Source: Bimuria novae-zelandiae CBS 107.79 (lineage: Eukaryota; Ascomycota; Dothideomycetes; Pleosporales; Didymosphaeriaceae). From it: a DNA stretch of 51,352 nucleotides. A program made the translations under genes and the position numbers. This document shows, piece by piece, positions 1 through 11,370 of this stretch. The notes under the pieces were generated by a model. That model was not told the DNA's origin and searched no databases. It worked only from the letters and a program-made list of their open reading frames with translations. Where the stretch lies: positions 1,854,085 through 1,905,436 of the forward strand of contig ML976657.1 of the NCBI GenBank assembly GCA_010015655.1, in the 5' to 3' direction. Each line of letters begins with the position of its first letter. Position 1 is the first letter of the stretch.

Positions 1-3000
1 ACGAAGGAAGAACAGGCGCTTATTAATAAAAATAGCAAGGGCTAGCCCCTTAATATTAATAAGAATACAGACATCACGAAAATTAATATAAAGAGTGTAA
101 ACACATATATCCTCTTCTACTACCAAATCTCCTAAAATAAAGAATGGGAGGACTATAAGCTATAGGAGTAGATAACTATTATCTTTAAAAGATAGCTAAA
201 AGAACTCTTTAATAAAGGTAATAAATCTTTTATTACTAAATTCTAAGACCACCTACGCAAGTAAGGCGTCTTTATAGCTAAGGATAGTAAGTTAATTGCT
301 TATAATATCGTAGAAGCGCTGCAAGGCGACTATTACGAATAGACTAATAAAGAGGCTACTTACTAGCTTAAAATAAATAAGAGGTTTAACTCGCGCTTTA
401 ATCTAAATCTTGCGACATCGCCTTTATATAATACGCCTCTGTTATAGCAATCTTCTTAATAACCCTCTACGCACCTTACTTCTCCTTAACTAGCTCTAAT
501 AGCACGCACTGTCTACTAACTTATACCTCCACCAAAATAGTAGCCTACTACATACCTGCTCCCTTATTAGCAGCACAACGCGCCTTTATCCTCTACGCAG
601 CAGCTAAACCAGTATAATTATTAGATTAGACAACCTACTATGAATTACAGTAAGTTATACTGTTGCCTATAGTATGAGTGCGACCCATCTACTGTCTCCT
701 TACCTAAACTATCGCCTAGAGTGCGATAGGATAAAGAAGGGAGGCTGGCGCACTATTGCCCCTGCACTATCCTATATAGTGCAAGCGTGAAACATCGCTA
801 GATAGACACCTTGCGCACATCCACGGTTTCCATAATTAATTATCACATCTATCAACTCTCATTATCGCATTATCTTAAAGTGACAGAACACTATTAAATC
901 TAACAATAATACGTACAACCCCTATCTGCAGCACGAAAGCCCTACAGACGCCACACGTCTTAATAACATATATTAACTTATTATAGACCTCTATAAGCTA
1001 TACGACAATAAAAAGCGCTTTAAAGGTGAGCTATATAACGTGTTTAACACTAAATTTAGAATCTTCCGAGATAATTGCAGCAAGATAGGGCTACCTAAGC
1101 AACACTAGGATTAAGCTTTTTCTATTATACTAAAAGATAGAGCGTCTAACTACTACTATAACTACCTCGCGGGTCAGGGCTATAATTTTAAAATAATAAT
1201 AGGTATAACAAAGAGCTACTTCTATAATAAGGAGAATCGTTAATTATACCTTAGTAAGTGGAAAATAACTACGCTAGCACGTATAATTAGCGCCTACCTT
1301 AATAAATCTTATCTTAATGCTCTCTAATTACTTATTAACAAGCTCTAGAAGCTTTAACGCGGGTTAGGCTATAACTACTAAAGTAATAACGTGCTGCGCG
1401 AATAACTACTTAATATATATAATAGTATTAAGGACTATAACCTTGCCCTCTTCACCCTAGCGCCTACTTTTAAAGGCCTCTACTCTACTCTACGCTTATT
1501 TATTAGCGCTACCACCCGCTCGCGCGAGGCGCGTAATCTAAGCCTAACATAATATACTACTAATAAGGAGTATTAGAACTACTATAACTTCTAACACCCT
1601 TATAAGGACGACCCTAACGCAAACGGCTATAAGCAGTACTAGACTAATAAGACCTATAGAGGTAAAGGCTTACAAAGAGGTTAAGGTAATAGATTATAAG
1701 GATTCTCGTCGCGCTTCTTACCGCAAGACGTTAATAATCGTAGACTCTATTAAGGTAACTCTTAAGGATTACCCTTCTAATAGCTACTGTAACCTAAGTA
1801 ATAGTAATCTTAGAAGAAATACTTTATCTGTAGTAAGCCTAGCTACTAATTAATAAAGTACTCTAGGGACGAGCGTAAGTAATCCTATAATAGATTTCGC
1901 TAAATAGCGTTAGCCTACTTATATAACGCGTAACCTAACGTTGCTGACTTTTACACTTTCCTAACTAAGTATAAAGGTATTAAAATTAATAACGAGGCCT
2001 AGTAGATGCTCGCTACTAAAATAATAACTAAGGAAGATTAGTTTATTACTAAGTTCTCTAGCATAATTAACGGCAATTAGACGATTACCTACTTAAATAA
2101 CTAAGCTATATACCACGCGACTACACGAATTAACGCGTTTAGGGCTATAGATAACACGCCTACCACCGTATTTACGTTTAAGAATTGATATAATAAGAAA
2201 GTCTTTTAGGGTATTATACCTAACACGGGAGCCTCAAGCGTCTCGATAGCTAGAAAACTATAAGTAACTACTCTACAGGCAGCTATAAGCTTGCAAATAG
2301 ATATCTTAATAGCTAGGCAGCACCAAATCCGCTTTGGTAGAGGCTAGGCAATTATATCTATAGGCACCCTACACGTTAATACAGTAATTAGTAAAGTCAC
2401 GTTCCACGTGCTACCTACTAATACGCTATTCTTACTCTATCTGGCCGATATAGACAGACTAGGCGTTAGATATAACAACCTGCGTAACGTACTAGTCCAG
2501 GGCAACCAGCTACACCTAGTTATGCGTAAATAGGGCCATCTATGGCTCCTTATGAATTAACCTGAACGCACCGCAGCCGCTAGCTACCACTTTATAGAGA
2601 CTAAGCTACGCTAGCTCTACTAATAATTTAGCTACCTATTAGCTTATTAGCTCTACGACTTGCTTATTCGCGCTGGCCACAATAACGTCTATAAGGAGCT
2701 TATTAATAAGCTCATTAAGTACTACTAACAGTGCTAACTAAATTAAAAAGCACCTAGACGCTTCAGATTTAAGCTTAAGAAACTAGACCTAGACTTTAAC
2801 TATAAAATAATTATTAATATTATATACCTAAATAAAAAACCTATCTTATATGTAGTTAACAACGCAACTACCTTTTAAGCTACTTACTTCTTTAAAGATG
2901 CATTAGCCGCAAGCACTTAGGACGCTTTATAGTATTATTAGATTAATACCTACCTTAGACTGCCTAAGTATCTTATCTATAACGCCGGCAGGAACTTTAT

Positions 3001-5684
3001 TTCTACTAAATTTAAGTAACTTGCTAAGTCACTATTAATTAATATTAAAGAAGTACCTATAGAAGCTTATAACAGCGTAGGCAAGATAGAGCGGTACTAT
3101 ACTCTATTATAACGTGCTTTTAAGACTATCTAAGCTAATTTACCTATAATAATAAACAGGCAGCTTATCTTACAAATGGCTATTAAAGCTATTAACAATA
3201 TAGCAGGTCCTAATAGCCTAGTGCCTACGCTTCTTATCTTTAGCGCCTACCCACGAATGATAGAAGACTCTCCCTTATTACTATAACAAATAAGACCTAT
3301 ATAATACAGCTACCGCATGGCCCTACAAATTTCCGCTTAACAATTATTAAGCCGTACTACACGGATACCTCCCCAACAAACAACGAACTAGCCACGCCAC
3401 TAGCGATTAATAATAAGGATAATAGTTACCCGATAGATATGCTAGACAACGGAGACGATAATTAGGATAAAGATAGCAAAACTAGTAGGACTAACTAGCA
3501 TTAAGAATAAGCTTCTAAACTCCCTTAACAAAAACGCGGCCAACCTAAAGGTAGTAAAAATAAGCCTAAAGCCACTATAGCCCACGCGAACCTTTATAGG
3601 ATAGCTTATACAACTCCTATAGCGTACACTATCCACGCAGCGCCTAACAAAGCTCACATAATAGAGGTCTTCATAACGCACAAAGAGAACACCGACTGGC
3701 TACTTACTATATAGCTACGCTAAGAGCAAAAGATAACTACACCTAGTTAACTATTTAAGCTATTAGATAATAAGGAAATTAATAGCCTTATTACTAATAG
3801 AGTCTTCCGCTTTGAACAATACGATCCTAGTAAGCACTAAGGACGGATTTTTAAATTACAACTAGTACGCGAAATTAAAGGCAAGACTATTACTACCCTA
3901 TACAAGAAATTACGTCTTATAGTGCAAGGCTATTAAGACGATAGCAAAGTAATAATCCTTACCTAATTACTAACTATCTAGCGAGCTAGCTAATAAATTA
4001 TACTAGCTATTACTCCTTTACTTATGCGTAATAGAGTTCTATTAATAAATAGAGAGATCTCGCTCTAGCTGCGAGATATCACCTAAGCATACGTATAGTC
4101 ACGCATAAAGCTTAACTAAGTAGTTATTACCCACTTACCTAAGGAAATTAAATACAAGTATCCACCTGGCATAGTTATAATAGTTAAGAAGCCTCTATAC
4201 GGCCTAGCTAAAGCTAGTACCTATTAGTGGGCAATATACAGCGCTTATCACAAGGAAAAGCTTTACATAGAGACCTTAACGTATAATCTATGCCTGCTTG
4301 TGACCACTACTTAGGACGCCTTTGGCATAGTAGGCATATAGACTAACGACACACTTATCCTTGCAGATAAACGTTTCTCTAACCTAAAGGAGAAGGAGTT
4401 AATATTTATAGCTAAGCTAAAGGAGAAGCTAACACCTACTACTTTATTAATTTTTAATAGCTACGTCCTATTAATTAATTACACTAGCAAGCTTTTACTA
4501 TAACAAAAGAATTAGGGCAAGAAGATTTATCTTATTAACGCAAGCTTAGCTAACTATTAATAATAGTACGTTAAGTAGAGGGCTCGCAGCGCCTACATCG
4601 CGAGCATCTGCTAACTAGAGGCAACTTTTAACCTCTTTATTACCGCATAAACTTAGGAGCCTACCGCTAATAACGTTAACGCGTTAAACAAACGCCTATA
4701 GTAGTAACTAAATAATCTTAATCGTGGCCTCACCTATAAGGCACTTAACCTGGCTTAGGCTAAAGTTTTTATCTTTATTAATAGCTCCTTCGCAAATAAC
4801 AAAGATTTGAGTAGCTAGATTGGCTACATAATTGTAGTAGCTATAGAAGATATTACTGACGTAGAGTTTACTATTTATAGCAATCTTATTTACTAGAGCT
4901 CTGTAAAGAGTAAACGCGTAACCTGGAGCGTACTTGCATTAGAAATCTACGTAATGATAGGAGGCGTTGACCTCGCATACTCTATCACCTCGACGCTTAC
5001 CATGGTTACAAAGCAGCTTAGTCTGCTATCTCTCCCCCTAGTAGTTTGTACGGACTCATACTCACTGTATGAGTGTATTGTCAAGCTAGGAACGACTAAG
5101 GAAAAACGACTAATGATTGATATTATAGCCTTACGTCAATCATATAAGAGAAGGGAGTTGTTTAAGGTTTAATAGGTAAATAGCTAAGACAACCCTGCCA
5201 ACGCTATAACAAAAACATCGCTAAATAAAGCCCTAAAAACTCTTATTAGTACAAACTCGCTGCGCGTACAAGTTAACAGATAGGTAACACGCAAGGACCT
5301 TGCAAACTAGCTCTAATAATAATAATTATAACAACTACTATAGTTATTACCTTCCGACTTTCGCAAACAGCCTCTCCAGCGAGTGTACACCTAATCCACA
5401 CTTGTTTTTACTATAAAAGAAAAGCTGCCAGTGTCTGCACAGCCTCGCCTTCCGCACTAAGGGAACTGTGTAACCCTATTATACCCCTGTACCCCTTCAC
5501 TTCTAGTTAACCTGATACTGTACCGAAACCCCTTCGCCTCCACACTACCTGGTACTCTATCACATCCACAAGAGCTGGAAGGAAGGTATATAGAACTATT
5601 ATAGCATACACACAAGACAAGACAGACACCAGATACCAAAGACAGAGAGTTACTTGTTTATTCCTTGCTACCTGTGAACCGACA
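1..5684 (+). mobile_element. RIP-degraded Ty1/Copia retrotransposon, 5' end outside window
   Basis: One reading frame runs from the window edge to about 5290 if the stops, almost all TAG or TAA with a rare TGA, are treated as former Gln or Trp codons. In order it shows a gag-like region (about 130-1700), a retropepsin motif near 2218-2237 where the catalytic Asp now reads Asn, a FLLYLADIDRLG-type block near 2440, a GAG-pre-integrase remnant (2620-2720), integrase (about 2790-3300), reverse transcriptase (about 3850-4480) and RNase H (4780-5290). This order (protease, integrase, RT, RNase H) is diagnostic for Copia rather than Gypsy. CpA and TpG are almost absent except at 4940-5172 and 5340-5684. 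The element cannot encode a functional protein. Domain edges are approximate. Confidence 0.88.
5432..5684 (+). repeat. Candidate 3' LTR of the Copia element
   Basis: A 253-bp stretch begins TGTCTGCAC and ends GAACCGACA, so it has TGTC...GACA ends. It lies just after an A/G-rich tract (5416-5425) that could be the polypurine tract, and after the RNase H region. It contains a TATA-like GGTATATAGAA near 5584 and keeps normal CpA/TpG content, unlike the body of the element. The matching 5' LTR would lie outside the window, so the boundaries are inferred from the termini only. Confidence 0.5.
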
Positions 5685-5699
5685 AAAACTTACTAAAAT

Positions 5700-7260
5700 T
5701 TTAGTAATTTAGCGTCTATCTAGTTACTTATTATTAGCCTTAGTAATTTAAGTTAGAGTAAGAGTACGTAATAGTTTAATTATAGGTGTGTATAATCTAG
5801 TCCTCTTTATTATCTTTAAACTTTTTTAAAGTTTTAAGTTATTCTTTAGCCTAAATTTAATTAGGGTAGCTATGCTAGACTTTAGCCTAAACTAATCTAG
5901 TTACTTATCTAGGAAAGCGTAGAAGTAGTCTCATAAACTATAGTGTTATTTATAAGTAAGGTACTTAAGACTACTAACTATTATTAACTTATTATTTATA
6001 ATCGCGGACCGCTTAGCTTTAGTACTATAACTAGTAGATTATTATTTATAAGGTCTTCCTTAAAGTTTTAATATTACTACTTAGTCTATAAGAAAGACGT
6101 CCCTGTCTAAAGCCTAGGTGGATTTACCACTATTAGCGAGAGATAAACCTATAGCGGTAAAAGCGTCCTTCTATTTGCCCTTAATTAGGTGCTATAGAAT
6201 TATATAGTCTTAAAAGAGTTTTATTATATACTTTTATAAGATAGCTGCATCCTTATTTCTATATTATTAGAAGGTCGTTACCTATATAGGTATGATATAG
6301 ATAACTACCTTTATAAAGTCTTCTTTAACTAAGTCTAGCTTTTAAAGCTCTAGGACGCGATTAGTCTTCACTTTTATAGTTATATAATTATACTTAAATA
6401 GCTATATAGCCTATAATCTAGCTATTTTTATTAGTTTAAAGGCTTTTTAGTATCTTGTCCTTGCTCGTTAATATGTATCTTAATAATTAACTCTAACTAT
6501 AATTATAAGATTATTAATCTATTACTTTTTATTTTTTTAGGAATATAGCAGTTGTTTTGTAGATACACAGAGATTATTAATTGTAATGGGCTATGCCCAA
6601 TTGTTGCCTCGGATCCTTGACCCTCGGTTATGCGAACCCCAGATATATAAGTTCGACGCCCGAAGCTTAACTTCGGACTCTCTATCGAATTCATAAGTAT
6701 TCTTCTGGCACCTTTGGCTCCTTGAGCACCCAGCCCCTTACATTAATTAAAGAAAAGTAACTACCTTATTAGGGTCTGCCTTTTCTTCTTAATAGGCTCG
6801 ATCCATGACCTTGTAGATCTTAAGCTATCCTTTATAGTAGTCGCTATCATCCTTATATGCTTTCGTACCTACTAGTGATAGATAAGATAGTAATATTAGT
6901 GCGTTGTTTAGGTTCGCATTTGTATAGATTGCGTTTAGCTAGTAGTTACCTATTAATAGAGGTACTAGTATCGCAGGTTTCTGCTTCAGTTTATCTATTA
7001 GCGCTAGGTTAATAATACTCTAGACCTTTAGAAATTAGTATCTTATTTTAAGCAATTTTAACTACGGCGTATAATTTATATAGTTAGTTCAGATTACTAT
7101 AGGATCTTTAAGGGTTAATAGGGCTATTATAATTAGCTTAATTAAGGTAGTATTAGCTAAGGCTGTAAGACTCTTAATTATTAAATTAAAAAGTAATCTT
7201 AATAAGATAGAATAATAATTAATTAATTTTTTTATATTATGCTCTGTACTTGTCTAAGAG
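5700..7260 (-). mobile_element. Degraded Copia-type gag fragment, split by a solo LTR
   Basis: On the minus strand, reading stops as former Gln/Trp gives a continuous protein-like frame on both sides of the 6582-6742 insertion. The upstream half (7250-6745) resembles the N-terminal Copia gag region, with the pattern N-Y-x-x-W followed by A-Y-K-D-D and D-R-A-Y-Q-E-E-K-A. The downstream half (6480-5700) ends with a zinc-knuckle-like K-Y-L-T-(C/Y)-K-x-H-x-(S)-L-x-D block. No protease or integrase follows; the fragment abuts the end of the plus-strand Copia element at 5684, which suggests truncation or nesting. Assignment is by motif and is moderately sure. Confidence 0.6.
6582..6742 (+). mobile_element. 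Solo LTR, 161 bp, with TTAAT target duplication
   Basis: The element starts TGTAATGGGCT and ends AGCCCCTTACA, giving imperfect terminal inverted repeats with TG...CA ends. It is flanked by TTAAT at 6577-6581 and again at 6743-6747, a perfect 5-bp duplication. It contains a TATA-like AGATATATAAG near 6643. A second copy of the same length lies at 50100-50260, and the last third is shared with 49495-49728. It interrupts the minus-strand gag fragment. Its CpA and TpG sites are largely intact, whereas the DNA around it is strongly RIP-altered. Confidence 0.85.
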
Positions 7261-7464
7261 GTAAAGGACTTTTTTATATAAATATAAAGATATCCTATAC
7301 TTTGTTGTAAAATATATCTTAGACAACGGTGGAGGAATGCATCTTAATTAAGGAAGAATAAATGTATCTTAGGCAAGGATACAGGTACGCCAGCCACCTT
7401 GCAAGTGCGAGGGATCATGTAATTAAACACTAGTGCTACTACCTCTCTGGTGCTAACCACCTCT

Positions 7465-7990
7465 CTGGGGCTTTATAGCTTATTAGGTTAATAATAAATA
7501 TAAGCGTTTTATTATAGTTAATACTCTCTGTTTAGGCAAAGTCTTTAACTACCTATTTAGTTTTATAGTAAATAACCTCTTCGTGTAGACCTTGCTTAAG
7601 CTTAAAAATTTACTTATTACTAAAGATATAATAATTTTTCAAAAGGTTACTAAGCTCTTATATCTTATTTTATTTAAGTAAATTAAATTTTCTATGTATG
7701 AATTACTCCTATTTAGGCTAGCTTATATTATTTTTTACTTAGTAAACGCTTTTTAGTTTAAAGGTTTCTATTTCTTCTCTAGTTACTATTAAGAACGTTA
7801 AAAGTATATTACTTTTAAGTATATTACTTTAAAGTATATTTATTAGTGCGAGTTCTTCCTTACTATTATTTAATATATTTAATATGGCCTATAGTACGCG
7901 GATCTAGAGTTTAAGGTAATATTTTAAGGCTTTTTACCTTACTCTATAAACTAGGCAACTAAGTCTTACGATCTTAGGTAATTCAGGAAC
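7465..7990 (-). mobile_element. Copia reverse transcriptase fragment, degraded
   Basis: On the minus strand the stretch contains a recognisable Copia RT entry motif. The order is K-(T)-(K)-(Q)-V-V-K-D-F, then I-N-Y-N-K-T and a downstream I-S-Y-K-A, matching the family pattern K-A-R-x-V-x-(R/K)-G-F...(D)-(F/Y)-N-E-T-F...(M)-S-Y-K. It stops at about 7465, where less altered sequence begins, so only the start of the RT domain is present. Since the gag fragment lies at lower coordinates on the same strand, the two pieces are not in the normal order and probably come from different insertions or a rearrangement. Confidence 0.5.
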
Positions 7991-8154
7991 GAAATTACCA
8001 GGCAATGACGCGACAAGGATAATTACTGGCGACATTACAATGCGATGGGCGCACAGTGAGGCGCGGGGCAGCTTAGGTTAGCAGCCACGTGACTTGCACC
8101 TGACAGGCTTGGCGGAGACATAGAGATAAGGAAGAAATCGGACAATAGCGAGGG

Positions 8155-8423
8155 CTAAAAAGCCTAGTATATAGTGTAATAGTTTCTCTATATCTTTCCT
8201 ACTCCTTGTAGTCAACTTAATATACTATAAGTATATCTCCTATAATAGATTAGTAAATCTTATAGTTAGTTATTCTATAGTTTGTTATAGGATTAGATTA
8301 TTTATAAATACTCTACTATTACTATTAAGCTCTTAATTACTAAATATATTCGCGAGGCGTCTTACTCTTAACCTATCCTCCCCTAATCCGGATTAGGCTT
8401 AGGTACGTAAAACCCTTGTAACA
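8155..8423 (-). repeat. LTR-like repeat, inverted copy of 49750-50040
   Basis: The reverse complement begins TGTTACAAGG at 8423 and continues with a segment containing TACGTAC and CCTAA(T/C)CCGGAT, which recurs in the opposite orientation from 49750. Similarity continues for roughly 270 bp to about 8155. Differences are mostly C/T and G/A changes, as expected of RIP. No internal coding region was seen next to it. A solo LTR or a short non-autonomous element would both fit. Confidence 0.6.
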
Positions 8424-9169
8424 GTAAGCTATAGTTTTAAATATTATTACTAATTTTTTAGTGCTTAGCTGTATTAGGCGTTATCTTATTATTAGTTACT
8501 ACCAAGTAGTAATTCGTCCCCTAATATAGTCTTTAGTAATAATATAAAAGTATTATTACTTTTAAAGGACGATAAGATTATGTTTCCTTACTTAGTAATT
8601 AACTATAAATTATTATTACTTAGTTAAAATAATATTTGTAAGTTATTATTACTCGCACGAGGTAGTATTCGCGGATTCTTATTACCTACCTAAGGTAGTC
8701 TTTATAAGTCCTTGGTGCCTGCACGAGGTTTAAGCCAGGCTTGCTCTAGTGCTATCGTGGACGCATAACGTCTGGAGGCTGGCATAAATGCTAGCTATAT
8801 ACTTACTAATAGTTAATTTATTAGTCCTACTATTATACTCCCCCTTATAGTAGCAGCTATTACCTTAGGCAAGTTATATTATTTAGCTCTTATATTTTAT
8901 ATTATTTATATAGAGGGAGCTATAAGAGCTTTTTAAAATTTAATATTTAGGATCCTAATAATTCTTTTATTTTTAAGTAAAATATAGTAGCTAAAATTTC
9001 TCTTATAGTCTAATAAAATATATAGCTATATTGTAGGTTTAGTTAGCTTTTTTTTCTACATAGGCGGAACTAAGTAGGGCCCCCTTTAATTTGATTACTT
9101 TAATTATAATAAGCATAGTTATCGCGTATAAAAGAAGTATACATATTAGCTAGAGTAGCTTTACTTTAT
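8424..9169. other. AT-rich non-coding stretch between repeats
   Basis: The stretch is rich in TATTATTAC-like words and has no frame that looks protein-coding, even when RIP-type stops are ignored. A less altered patch at about 8700-8800 keeps CpA/TpG and resembles no feature I recognise. Confidence 0.5.
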
Positions 9170-11370
9170 ATATAGGTACTACTATACGCGTAACCTCCCT
9201 AGAACTATACACCAAATAATATAGTTAACTAGTGCTACTATATAATATCTTACCTAAGTTAAATCTAGCTATTAAGTCTATAAAGATAGCCTTATTACCT
9301 CTAAGCCTACGCGTAAATCTGGCTAAATATTACTATAATTTACCACTAAAAGTAGCCTTAAAATTACTATAAAAATCTTTAATAAATCAGGTAATTTTAA
9401 CGTATATAGCTTTTAATAGGTAGCTATACTTTAACTAGTTAATGATAATGGAGCCTTCTACGAGTTTAAAATACTAGCTTTTTATAAAATAATAAAATTT
9501 ATTAATTTTAAAGTAGAAATAGCGCTATAAAGCTTTCATAATACTATAGTAAACTCTATAATAAAGCTTTATAATTATATAAAGCTATAGGTAGTGCGCG
9601 CGTTAGCGGAAGCAAGGAGTAAGGTATATATAAGCTTTAATAAGTAGACCACTAACGGTGATAAACGTGGCTTCTTTATTATAATTACGTACCACGTTAA
9701 TTATAAAGACGTAATAGTTAACTTGCCTATAGCGCTACTATAAGTTATAAGTGCTTACTTTAGTAAGGCTATAGCTAAAGCTCTTACCACTATCCTAAAA
9801 TACTTTAGTATTAATTATAATAAATTTAAGTACTTTATACTTAATAACACTACTAATAATAATACGACTATTAATAAACTTACTATAATATATAACTTTA
9901 ATAATACTAAATAACACCTTTACTACGCTTACTATATCCTTAATTTTATTAGCTAAATAATTATATTTAGTTGTAACGCTAACGGGTACAATAATAAGTC
10001 TAAAAATATAAAAAAGAAATATTTTTATATAGAGGAGTAGTAAAAGGATAGACTATTAGGCGTCTTTTTTAATATAATAAACTATATTAACACGCTAAAT
10101 TAGTATAGCCCTTTTATAAGTTATTAGTAATAGGCTATAAAAGAAGTACCTTAAAGCGCTGCCTCTATTAGTATACGTAAGCTAGTTAAGCCTATGGTTA
10201 TGTACGAAAATAGCTACTATAGTGCATTTAAGCGTAGGGTTAAGTTTTAATAAGCTATTACCTTATATACTAATTACTATATAATAGAGACTAAAGTAGC
10301 TAACTCTACTATATAAATGTATAGTAATAAGCTGTTATTAGCACCGCAATAAATAAGATTAATAAGGTTTATAGGTATATATTAAGTAGTTATTAATCAT
10401 TATATTACTATACTATAGCTACTTAAGCTTATAACTAATTACTTTTAAAGCTATAATAAAAGTACTTATTACAGCGCGCCATACAAAGTAATTTCTATAT
10501 TAAATTTTATAATTACTAAGCTAAATGCCTACCTTAAGCCTTATAAAAGTATTAACTTTACCTTAACTAAGGTGCTTAAAGACTACTTACTAATTAACCT
10601 ACGCGCTGTAAAGAAAAAAGCGATTAAATACTTTAAAAAGCTACTTAAAGCATCTATTTACTGCGCTACTATAGCATTTTACTTACGCTATAAAATATAC
10701 TATATGCGTTTATAATAGCCTAAACCTAAGGTCTATAATCGCCACCACGCGTAGTTTTTATAACTATAGGTAGCTTATAAGCCTGCTAACGCCGTAACCA
10801 TAATACTAGTTATATTACTAAAGCCTTTAATAAGTAGCTTTAATAATATTATTAATTTTATAATTAATACTAGCGATCGAGAGTATGCTAAAGTAGTAAA
10901 AAATAAGTATATTTAGTAGTTAAAAAAGCTACTATAGATAGCTTATAATATAAAATAGGTGTTATAGCTATATAGTACTAGCTTAGATTAAAGCTAAAGT
11001 ACCTATATATTTTATAACTTATAATTAACTTACTCTTAATCCCTGCCTTTAGTAGCAACTATAAAAGAGTCTTCTTAGATACTAGCGATATAATAGACCT
11101 ATAAAGGTAAAAAAAAAATTAAGCTTATAGTTACCAGCTACTCTTATTTGTAGGCAGCGATAAATAAGGGCAGGTTTTAAGCTTCTAAGCGCCATAGTAG
11201 TAGTAAAGTACTATAAAGAAACGCTCGTTAAAAGTTTTAAAATAGAGGAGTAGAAGGAGTTACTATAGTAATTATTATATAAATTACTTTTTATAGTCTC
11301 TAGCTTTTTAAAATTTAAATAAATAATTTAAATAAAAACATCCCTATAGTCTATTAAAATTAAATAAATA
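9170..11370 (+). mobile_element. Degraded hAT-family DNA transposon (transposase relic)
   Basis: When RIP-type stops are ignored, a frame running from about 9600 to 10,700 contains the hAT signature Y-I-S-F-(N)-K-x-T-T-N-G-D-K-R-G-F-F near 9625-9665 (family form: H-I-S-F-D-x-W-T-(S/T)), followed by an (H)-V-N block and the long alpha-helical core typical of Ac/hobo/Tam3 transposases. Further frame segments extend to about 11,350. Stops are dense and CpA/TpG are depleted, so it is not functional. Terminal inverted repeats and an 8-bp target duplication were not found by eye, and the ends are therefore approximate. Confidence 0.65.

Noticed and set aside
5700..6500. Tyrosine-recombinase (Starship captain) candidate
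   Set aside because: I considered this for the unidentified minus-strand frame, but the upstream gag blocks and the zinc-knuckle-like end fit a Copia gag better; no R...H-x-x-R...Y pattern was seen.
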